Below are positions 1 through 5,631 of a stretch of DNA of 14,570 nucleotides, one piece after another (positions within the stretch are counted from its first letter, which is position 1; every line of letters begins with the position of its first letter). A model generated the notes under the pieces. The model ran no database searches, was not told where the DNA came from, and saw nothing but the letters and a program-made list of their open reading frames with translations. The position numbers and the translations under genes were made by a program. The DNA is taken from assembly GCA_024278415.1 (NCBI GenBank), contig JAJRTI010000485.1:1-14570 (forward strand), given 5' to 3'. This stretch comes from Planctomycetota bacterium (GTDB lineage: Bacteria > Planctomycetota > Brocadiia > JAJRTI01).

Positions 1-1074
1 GCCGGGGTGCTGCGCGGGGACCATCCCTGCCACCTGGCGATCTGGGGCAAGACCGGCACCGGCAAGACGCTGACCTTGAGCTACTTCCTCAACGTGCTCG
101 CGGAGATGGCGCGGGCCAAAGGAGTGCCGCTGCGCCACGAGCACCTCGACTTCTCCACCCCCAGGCCCTGCTTCCGTGCGCTGAATGACCTGGCTTGCCT
201 CTTCAACGCGAGCAAGCGCTATAAGAAAGGCATCTCCCTTGAGGAGCTGATGCTGCGCATCGAGGCCACCCTGGCCGAGTACCGCGGGTATCTCGTTCTC
301 TTTATCGATGAGGTCGACAATGTCCGGCGAGACCGGGACGCGTTCCTGGGCTTTCTCGTGCGCCGGTTGCCCCAACGCATTAGCGCCAAGCTCATTCTCG
401 TGTTCGCGTCCAACCGTCTGGACTGGCCCGACCATCTCGACCCGCGCGTGCGGTCGTTCCTCAAACTCAACGAGTTGGTGTTCGAGCCGTACGACGCGTT
501 GGACCTGCAGCACATCATGCGCATCCGGGTGGACAAGGCCCTCAAGCCTGACGTGGTCGAGCCTGGGGTGGTGGAGAAGATCGCGGCCCTGTCCAGCCGC
601 GACCATGGGGACGCGAGACAGGCCGTGGCCCTGCTGGCCAAGAGCGCCTACTTGGCGGAAAAGGCTGGGCAGCGGATCACCATGGATATTGTAGACGAGG
701 CCTCCGCGCAGATCGAACAGGACAAGTACGTGGCCATGATCCGCACCGCGCCCAGACAGCTCCAGGCCGCGATGGCTGCGGTCATCGATGCGATCGGGTC
801 CAAGCGTGGGAAAGCCGCGGCCACAGGCGAAGCGTACGACGCGTACCAGCGCTTCTGCGCCCGTGTGGGGCTGCGCCCGCTCACGGCCAGGGCCTTCGGG
901 GATCTGCTGACCGAACTCGACATGTACTCGTTCATCCGGTGTCGAGTCTTGTCACGGGGACGATACGGCCGCACGCGAGAAATCGTGCTCGACCTGACCG
1001 GCGACCTGGCCGAGACCATTCACAACACGATCATGGCCCGGATGGATGTGGGCCGCTTGCGCGCAGAGCGATGA
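1..1074 (+). CDS. Orc1/Cdc6-type AAA+ replication initiator (5' end outside window)
   Basis: Origin-recognition AAA+ ATPase of the archaeal Orc1/Cdc6 type, expected to bind and remodel a replication origin. The frame is open to base 1, so the start lies upstream; about 357 residues are visible. Visible residues 16-23 form Walker A (GKTGTGKT) and FIDEVD near 101-106 is Walker B. FASNRLDW near 135-142 holds the sensor-1 Asn, and DPRVRSF near 147-153 is a likely arginine-finger stretch. GDARQAV near 203-209 is the sensor-2 motif typical of Cdc6. The C-terminal part (about 275-350) fits a winged helix. Walker A sits unusually close to the visible start, so some N-terminal residues are missing. 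Bacteria normally use DnaA; Orc1/Cdc6 homologues in bacteria are occasional and fit a plasmid or mobile element. The gene converges on the next small minus-strand gene. A bacterial Cdc6-like ATPase with another job remains possible. Confidence 0.85.
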   Translation, partial: AGVLRGDHPCHLAIWGKTGTGKTLTLSYFLNVLAEMARAKGVPLRHEHLDFSTPRPCFRALNDLACLFNASKRYKKGISLEELMLRIEATLAEYRGYLVLFIDEVDNVRRDRDAFLGFLVRRLPQRISAKLILVFASNRLDWPDHLDPRVRSFLKLNELVFEPYDALDLQHIMRIRVDKALKPDVVEPGVVEKIAALSSRDHGDARQAVALLAKSAYLAEKAGQRITMDIVDEASAQIEQDKYVAMIRTAPRQLQAAMAAVIDAIGSKRGKAAATGEAYDAYQRFCARVGLRPLTARAFGDLLTELDMYSFIRCRVLSRGRYGRTREIVLDLTGDLAETIHNTIMARMDVGRLRAER

Positions 1075-1113
1075 AGGGGGACGCCAGAAGGCCCGGCGCC
1101 CCGATTCCTCCGG

Positions 1114-1392
1114 TCACACGACCGACTCGGCCGTAATGGTCTCCTTGGACCGGTCGTTGTCCTTGGCGATGATCGCCTCGAACGCTTGTTGCAGGCAGTA
1201 GATCGCCAGCGGGATCTCGTTTCGAGAGAAGCTGCTGGACGACTGCCACTCACCGTTGCGGTCCTTGTATCGCCGCGACACGGTCGCCTTCAGAATGGTC
1301 TTGCGTTGGCCGTCCACGGTGATCTCGTTCTCCCAGACCGCGCAGGAAACCTGCCCTGCTCGGAATCGACCTACCGGTAGTTGTGCTGTCAT
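1114..1392 (-). CDS. Small conserved-looking hypothetical protein (92 aa)
   Basis: I do not recognise a function. The start is set by a near-ideal Shine-Dalgarno AGGAGGTG (plus-strand 1399-1406) six bases before ATG at 1392; an in-frame upstream start would place this site inside the coding region. The protein has a motif-rich core: GRFRAGQVSCAVWENE, then a strand-rich stretch with SRRYKDRNGEWQ, then a helical tail (LAIYCLQQAFEAI). The layout (W-x-N-E, R-x-Y-K-D-x-x-G-x-W, terminal helix) resembles a small uncharacterised family that I recall from bacterial plasmids and phages, but I cannot name it. It has no signal peptide or membrane segment. It lies convergent to the Orc1/Cdc6 gene, 39 bp from that gene's stop, within the presumed replication module. 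Confidence 0.7.
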   Translation of the reverse strand: MTAQLPVGRFRAGQVSCAVWENEITVDGQRKTILKATVSRRYKDRNGEWQSSSSFSRNEIPLAIYCLQQAFEAIIAKDNDRSKETITAESVV

Positions 1393-1398
1393 GTGTTT

Positions 1399-1406
1399 CA
1401 CCTCCT
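1399..1406 (-). promoter_or_regulatory. Strong ribosome binding site for the 92-aa gene
   Basis: Minus-strand AGGAGGTG is a full anti-16S match with a 6-base spacer to ATG at 1392. It decides the start of the gene. Confidence 0.75.
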
Positions 1407-1613
1407 GGCGCATCAGCTCAAACCGACGCGCCTCTTCTCGTATTGAGGGAAGAGGCACGTCCTTCGCCAAGTGACCATGCCCTCAGTCTCGAGCGAATGA
1501 GAAGCCCGCCACAGCAACCCGCCAACACGCAGCCCACGCACCCGGGCGACTGACCGAAGGGAATGTCGCCCAACACGGCCCGTAGGGACGTGTTCAAGAC
1601 GCGAGCGCAAGCC

Positions 1614-1639
1614 CACGGACGGCCCCCAAGCCGTCCGTG
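1614..1639. terminator. Strong hairpin, possible terminator
   Basis: CACGGACGGC (1614-1623) and GCCGTCCGTG (1630-1639) form a perfect 10 bp GC-rich stem with a 6-base loop. It lies 16 bp beyond the stop of the minus-strand 73-aa gene. No T-tract follows on either strand, so it is a weak candidate for an intrinsic terminator. It could instead act as a transcript-stabilising hairpin. Confidence 0.45.
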
Positions 1640-1645
1640 CCCAAG

Positions 1646-1665
1646 AGTCGCCCCTCAGGGCGACT
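1646..1665. repeat. Stem-loop overlapping the stop codon of the 73-aa gene
   Basis: AGTCGCCC (1646-1653), loop CTCA, and GGGCGACT (1658-1665) form a perfect 8 bp stem. The TGA stop of the minus-strand gene lies in the loop and adjoining base. Together with the hairpin at 1614-1639 it makes a tandem hairpin pair at the 3' end of that gene. Confidence 0.5.
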
Positions 1666-1876
1666 CCAGGCGCAAACGCTCAACCAACGCCGCGGCCTCC
1701 ACCATCGCCGCCAACTCGCGCTTCACTAGCGCTTGCTCTACCTCCGATATCCTCTCATCCAGACCGAACCAGACGAGCATGTCATCTGGACTCAACACGT
1801 CGCCGTTGGGATGCGTTGGCAGCGGCCCTTGCTCCAGGATGAAGTCCAGGACGGACCGAATCTTGTAGTTGTTCAT
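1655..1876 (-). CDS. Small hypothetical protein (73 aa), helix-rich
   Basis: I recognise no family. ATG at 1876 is chosen because GGAGGTG (plus-strand 1882-1888) precedes it by five bases; the GTG two codons upstream would overlap the spacer. The product is acidic and mostly helical, with the run DERISEVEQALVKRELAAMVEAAALVERL at its C-terminal half, which could form a coiled coil or dimer interface. It has no cysteine, signal peptide or membrane segment. Its promoter must lie in the iteron and inverted-repeat region just upstream. A DNA-binding or replication-control accessory protein is therefore plausible, but nothing in the sequence proves it. Two hairpins sit at its 3' end. Confidence 0.6.
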   Translation of the reverse strand: MNNYKIRSVLDFILEQGPLPTHPNGDVLSPDDMLVWFGLDERISEVEQALVKRELAAMVEAAALVERLRLESP

Positions 1877-1908
1877 GTGCACACCTCCGAGTCTTCGCCG
1901 CTCACGGA

Positions 1909-1936
1909 TCGGCTCGCTCGTGTGTGTGCGAGCCGA
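1909..1936. repeat. Inverted repeat (9 bp arms) upstream of the 73-aa gene
   Basis: TCGGCTCGC (1909-1917) and GCGAGCCGA (1928-1936) are perfect inverted repeats around a 10-base GT-rich loop. They lie just upstream of the 73-aa gene's ribosome binding site, so the repeat may be an operator or a leader hairpin. Confidence 0.5.
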
Positions 1937-1949
1937 CCGGAAACGCAGA

Positions 1950-2040
1950 GCGCTGGGGGTACCAAGCGGACCCTTCGATAAACCTTTCGGCCGTTTTTGG
2001 CCGACAGGTTTACGACAGAGGGTCTGCGCACCCCCAGCGC
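1950..2040. repeat. Nested inverted repeat (91 bp), possible cruciform or initiator site
   Basis: Four nested arms are perfect complements: GCGCTGGGGGT (1950-1960) with ACCCCCAGCGC (2030-2040); GACCC (1969-1973) with GGGTC (2020-2024); TAAACCT (1979-1985) with AGGTTTA (2006-2012); and TCGGCC (1987-1992) with GGCCGA (1999-2004), which closes on a GTTTTT loop. The arms lie in mirrored order, so the whole segment can fold as one long branched hairpin. The outer arms place G5 tracts in inverted orientation, as origin recognition boxes often do, but they do not match any box sequence I know. No coding function is supported here. Confidence 0.65.
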
Positions 2041-2090
2041 GGACAATGCATTCGCGAAGACATTCGTTTGGTTGATATGGGCATATACTC

Positions 2091-2260
2091 GATTTAGGGC
2101 ACAGGAGCTAAGTCGTTGCCGCTCAAGGGATAGCCCCGAATCGAGGTGTGCCCTAAATGCACGATTCACGTGCGTTCTTGGGTGAATTAGGGCACACTTT
2201 CGGCCGATTTAGGGCACTCCTCAGCCGAATTAGGGCACACTTGAGAGGAATTAGGGCACA
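2091..2260. repeat. Iteron array (six copies of GAWTTAGGGCACA), candidate replication origin
   Basis: The copies are at 2091-2103 (GATTTAGGGCACA), 2147-2158 (inverted, TGTGCCCTAAAT), 2184-2196, 2206-2218 (last base T), 2227-2239 and 2248-2260. The last four lie head-to-tail with start-to-start spacing of 22, 21 and 21 bp, about two helical turns, as iterons of plasmid origins usually do. The AT-richer stretch 2061-2100, with the palindrome ATATGGGCATAT (2075-2086), lies beside the first copy and could be the melting site. The array sits between the replication-relaxation gene and the small genes next to the Orc1/Cdc6 gene. An operator array for the minus-strand 73-aa gene is the main alternative. 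Confidence 0.75.
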
Positions 2261-2385
2261 GGTGAGAACGGTCCCAGCAGCGGTCGGTGGACGCTCCCTT
2301 CTCGCGCGGGCCCTCCCTGCCCATGGGCTGCCGCAGCATACGTCTGCAACACGGAGAAGGCCTAGCGGTATGCCCCGAGTCCAGG
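2261..2385. other. Spacer between iterons and the replication-relaxation gene
   Basis: The 125 bp between the last iteron and the 3' end of the minus-strand gene hold no open frame with a ribosome binding site and no repeat that I can see. Confidence 0.5.
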
Positions 2386-3312
2386 CTATCCGACGTCAGC
2401 CGGCGACGGCGAGGGAACAGGCGCCCGGCTCCCCAAGATCGACTGAAGCCCACCGCCAACCTCGCCCCCGCGCGACCAGATCGGAGCCCACACGCCGTCC
2501 GACTTCAGGCTCGTTTCATCCGTGACCCAGATGAAGTCCGATGGCTGAGTCTGGTGCACGAGCTTGTTGAGCGCGATTCTACGCTCGTGCGTGTTGGTGA
2601 GGAACAGGACGCGGAAGCCCCTCACCTTGCAGTTCCAGATCTGCTCGTACCGCTTGTATGCCTTCGTCGCGAAGTAAAGCTGGTAGTTGCGAATCTTCTG
2701 CCGTACATCCCCCTTGCCGTGCTTCCGGCTCGCGAGTGTCTCTGTGCCCCTGTCGACCTCGAGGAAGAAGAGCAGCATTCTGTCGAGTTCTGCGTGGCGA
2801 ATGCAGAACACACCATCAGGCACGAAGGTGATCTCGCCCTGGGGAGCCTTGGGCGCGGTCAGTGTCTCGCGCACGACCGGCCATCCTTTCACGTGGTGGC
2901 CCTTGAGCGGTGAGACGGGAGACAGGAACTGCACGCTCACGGCCGGCATGAGGCGCTCCATCTGGGTCAACAGGACGCGCAGCTCGTTCACGAGAAGCTG
3001 GTGTTCGACGCAATGGAGCGAGTCGGCCGTAACCATCTCGTCAAGCGTTTCGGCGTCGAGGACACCCCTCTCACGCAACAGCTTGGCGCCCAGACCGGTC
3101 AAGGACAGGACGCGCTCGGGGCGACCACGTCCCTTGCCGAAGCTGCGAGGCGTCATGACAATGAGCCCCGCTTCGGCCATCGCCCCAAGACGCCGACGCA
3201 ACGCGCGGATATTCCGCTGGCCGAGAACGGCAAGCTGGCGCACGGCCACGACGCGGAGTTCCGCGACCCTGCGGAGCGCGTGAATATCTCTCGCCGCCAA
3301 TCGAGGGTTCAT
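2386..3312 (-). CDS. Replication-relaxation family protein (Replic_Relax, 308 aa)
   Basis: This matches the layout of the replication-relaxation family found on bacterial plasmids and integrative elements. Residues about 8-75 form a winged helix (RDIHALRRVAELRVVAVRQLA, then a recognition-helix region and wing ending in RPERVLSLTGLG). The C-terminal half holds the conserved core: PDGVF near 185, FFLEVDRGTE near 202-211, then K and Y residues (KIRNYQLYF), a pattern reminiscent of a nuclease-like fold. ATG at 3312 follows AGGAG (plus-strand 3322-3326) by nine bases. The last 30 or so residues are low-complexity. The biochemical role of the family is poorly known; a role in plasmid replication or mobilisation is assumed from its context. 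The gene points towards the iteron array, which begins 126 bp beyond its stop. Confidence 0.75.
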   Translation of the reverse strand: MNPRLAARDIHALRRVAELRVVAVRQLAVLGQRNIRALRRRLGAMAEAGLIVMTPRSFGKGRGRPERVLSLTGLGAKLLRERGVLDAETLDEMVTADSLHCVEHQLLVNELRVLLTQMERLMPAVSVQFLSPVSPLKGHHVKGWPVVRETLTAPKAPQGEITFVPDGVFCIRHAELDRMLLFFLEVDRGTETLASRKHGKGDVRQKIRNYQLYFATKAYKRYEQIWNCKVRGFRVLFLTNTHERRIALNKLVHQTQPSDFIWVTDETSLKSDGVWAPIWSRGGEVGGGLQSILGSRAPVPSPSPADVG

Positions 3313-3672
3313 GGTGCCTGTCTCCTGCTACGCGAGGGCATGTGGCAAAGCGCATGAGGTCATCCACAACAGGGAGCGGAGGAGGCGGGCCATTGGTTCC
3401 ACAGGCGTGGGGCCAACGCGTCGAGTCCCCGAGGTCGAGTGGGGGCGCGGCCCGAGTGACCGCTTCCGGATCGGGTGCATGCGATGAGTCCAAACTCAAC
3501 AGCAGGTGCGGGTGACATGGTTTAGCGGCACCACGCTCCGTTTGACGGGGACCGCAGGCGCGATCCCGCGCGCCCGAGCGTGCGCCGCGCGCTTGACAGT
3601 AAAGTCATTTCCTCGATAGCCTGGGCGACGCATCAGGTTGGCTGTCTCCCGATTTTGTGACAGGCTAGACAT
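3313..3672. other. Divergent intergenic region upstream of the signalling operon
   Basis: These 360 bp separate the minus-strand replication-relaxation gene from the plus-strand regulator and should hold promoters for both. I see no credible gene. A TTGACA hexamer at 3593-3598 sits in a 14 bp repeat, but no good -10 follows at 16-18 bp. No -24/-12 element of sigma-54 type was found here. Confidence 0.4.
3587..3600 (+). repeat. 14 bp direct repeat, copy 1 (contains TTGACA)
   Basis: GCGCGCTTGACAGT occurs here and again at 3676-3689, where it covers codons 2-6 of the regulator gene. The copies are 89 bp apart. Copy 1 holds a consensus -35 hexamer, but the matching -10 (GATAGC at 3615) is poor. 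It is a possible promoter remnant or protein site, or chance. Confidence 0.3.
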
Positions 3673-5631
3673 ATGGCGCGCTTGACAGTGATAAAAGGCG
3701 AACAGATTGGTCGAGAATACCTCCTTCGCGAGGAGTTCACGATCGGAAAGGATCCCGAATGCGACCTTGTTCTCACCAACCGTAACGTTTCCAGCCGGCA
3801 CGCGCGGCTCACGCGGGGATCCAGGGGGTGGGCAATCGAGCACCTGAGTGGCTTGGGTGCGACCTTGCTCAACGGCAAGGTGATCGACAAGGCGGCCCTC
3901 GCCAACGGCAACAAGATCACGATTGGCGGAACCTGCCTTGCCTTCAGCACGGCCGATGGCGCGTACGCCAATCCCTGCCGCGTCCCGGCTGGCCTACCGG
4001 GACGCGAGGGCACGCACGCGTCGCGTGGAGGTCCCGCCCCGCCTGCGGCGGACGAGCTTCGGTCCAGGGCCCCGGGGTCGTCCGTCAGATTCGTTATCGA
4101 GGCAGACGGTCAGTCTGTGCGCACGCTGCTGTCCCATGCCGCGAAAGACCCGGCGGCGGCGGACCGAACCGCGGAACTCATCGAGCAAATCCATCACGCA
4201 CTCTCCCAAGCCGGACACATCGGGCAGTTGGTGGAGCTGTTGACCAGCGGGATCCCCCAAGTGTTCAAGTGCCGCGCTTGCCGAGTCTTCGTCAAGGACC
4301 CAGGGAAGAAGGCCGTGGTTGAGGGGCGCGGTGTCCTGCCGGTCGAAACGGACACTCAGCCGGGATTCAGCGCCACAGCCGTCGAGAAGACACTGCGGGA
4401 ACGCAGAGCGCTGTGTTGCCAAGTGCAATCCCACGCCGACCTAAGGGCGTCCGAAAGCATCCGACGACTGGACCTCAAGTGGTTTGCATGTGCTCCGATC
4501 CACAACAAAGGCGGGGAGCTTGTCGGTGTCATCTATCTGGACTCCTTGGAGGCCGCCGAAGAACTTGGGCCAGATGACCTGGAAAGGCTCTGCGCCATCG
4601 GCACCGCAGCCGGTCATTACTTCGACGCGACGGAACGACTGACCCGATACGTTGAGCACATCAGAGCCACGGAACCGCCCCCTGACGTGATCGCCAAGAG
4701 CCCTCAGATGCAGGCGGCCTTGGAGCAAGTCCATCGTGTTGCCAGATTCGAACACATGCACGTGCTGTTCACTGGTGAATCGGGCACAGGCAAGGAAGTC
4801 CTGGCGCAGCGCCTCCACGCGCACAGCCCCCGAGCCTACGAGCCTCTGGTGGTGGTCAACTGCGGGGCTCTGGGAGAGGGGCTTGTGTACAGTGAGTTGC
4901 TGGGCCACGAAAAGGGGAGCTTCACCAGCGCACATGAGAGACGGACAGGGTTGATCGAGCAAGCCGACTGCGGCACGCTCTTCTTGGACGAGATTGGGGA
5001 CCTCCCCCTGAGTGGTCAGACCGCGATTCTCCACGCCACCGAGGGTGGCAAGTTCAGGCGAGTTGGCGGCGCCGATGACCTATCGGTGAACGTCCGGGTC
5101 ATTGCGGCCACGAATCGAGATTTGCGGGCGATGGTCGCACAAGGCACGTTCAGGCACGACCTGTATCGCCGGATCGCCCAAGCCCACATCGAGCTATCCC
5201 CGCTGCGTGAACGGCCGGACGACATTGTGCCGCTAGCCGAGCACTTCCTGGCCGAGTTTACCGCCAGCAATCTCCTCCCTTGTAGGGCATTCACGCCAGA
5301 AGCACAGGACGTGTTGCGCGCGTACGAGTGGCCAGGCAACGCCCGGCAATTGCGGACCGCAGTGCAGTTGGCCGCGGCTGCCGCTCATGACCATGAAGCC
5401 ATCGGATGCGAGCATCTGCCTGCGTGGGCTATGCCGGAGGAGGCCCGCGTCAGTGCGCAACAGGGAAGACTACGCGCGGCCGTGGATGAGACGGAGCGGC
5501 GCCTGATCGATGAAGCGCTTCGCGCGCACCGCGGGAACAAGACGCATGCCGCGGCTTGGCTGGGGATCAAGAGAGATACGCTCAACTCCAAGATCAAGAA
5601 GCATGGGTTGGACAAGGTGGGCCAATCTTGA
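3673..5631 (+). CDS. FHA-GAF sigma-54 enhancer-binding regulator (652 aa)
   Basis: Activator of sigma-54 RNA polymerase. Domains in order: FHA (about 3-92, with IGKDPECDLVL and the phosphothreonine-pocket motif SSRHARL at 40-46), a Pro/Ala/Gly-rich linker (about 93-135), GAF (about 150-320), AAA+ (about 338-565), and a Fis-type helix-turn-helix (about 606-646). In the AAA+ domain GESGTGKE (368-375) is Walker A, GTLFLDE (434-440) is Walker B, and the arginine fingers lie in FRHDLYRR (493-500). The sigma-54 contact loop, normally GAFTGA, reads GSFTSA (415-420), keeping the key Phe-Thr pair. The Walker B-proximal helix is also unusual (ILHATEGGKF). The FHA domain implies control by Thr phosphorylation, most simply by the kinase encoded next. 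ATG at 3673 starts the FHA fold directly, although its ribosome binding site is weak. The likely target is the promoter at 9964-9979. Confidence 0.92.
   Translation: MARLTVIKGEQIGREYLLREEFTIGKDPECDLVLTNRNVSSRHARLTRGSRGWAIEHLSGLGATLLNGKVIDKAALANGNKITIGGTCLAFSTADGAYANPCRVPAGLPGREGTHASRGGPAPPAADELRSRAPGSSVRFVIEADGQSVRTLLSHAAKDPAAADRTAELIEQIHHALSQAGHIGQLVELLTSGIPQVFKCRACRVFVKDPGKKAVVEGRGVLPVETDTQPGFSATAVEKTLRERRALCCQVQSHADLRASESIRRLDLKWFACAPIHNKGGELVGVIYLDSLEAAEELGPDDLERLCAIGTAAGHYFDATERLTRYVEHIRATEPPPDVIAKSPQMQAALEQVHRVARFEHMHVLFTGESGTGKEVLAQRLHAHSPRAYEPLVVVNCGALGEGLVYSELLGHEKGSFTSAHERRTGLIEQADCGTLFLDEIGDLPLSGQTAILHATEGGKFRRVGGADDLSVNVRVIAATNRDLRAMVAQGTFRHDLYRRIAQAHIELSPLRERPDDIVPLAEHFLAEFTASNLLPCRAFTPEAQDVLRAYEWPGNARQLRTAVQLAAAAAHDHEAIGCEHLPAWAMPEEARVSAQQGRLRAAVDETERRLIDEALRAHRGNKTHAAAWLGIKRDTLNSKIKKHGLDKVGQS
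5614..5620 (+). promoter_or_regulatory. Ribosome binding site deciding the TTG start of the kinase
   Basis: AAGGTGG lies seven bases before TTG at 5628. That TTG shares two bases with the TGA stop of the regulator (TTGA), an arrangement that favours translational coupling. No ATG or GTG occurs in frame between here and the kinase fold. Confidence 0.55.

Noticed and set aside
2091..2260. CRISPR array
   Set aside because: The repeats are only 12-13 bp with 8-9 bp between them, and one copy is inverted; this is an iteron layout.
1..3312. Archaeal origin of the whole window because of Orc1/Cdc6
   Set aside because: A sigma-54 activator is a bacterial hallmark, and the kinase with an FGE-like domain and the strong Shine-Dalgarno sites also fit bacteria.
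3360..3368. TCATCCACA, one mismatch from a DnaA box
   Set aside because: It is a single near-match with no cluster, and the iteron region is a far better origin candidate.
3593..3621. Sigma-70 promoter with TTGACA for the regulator
   Set aside because: At 16-17 bp spacing the -10 matches only about half of TATAAT; too weak to list as a promoter.
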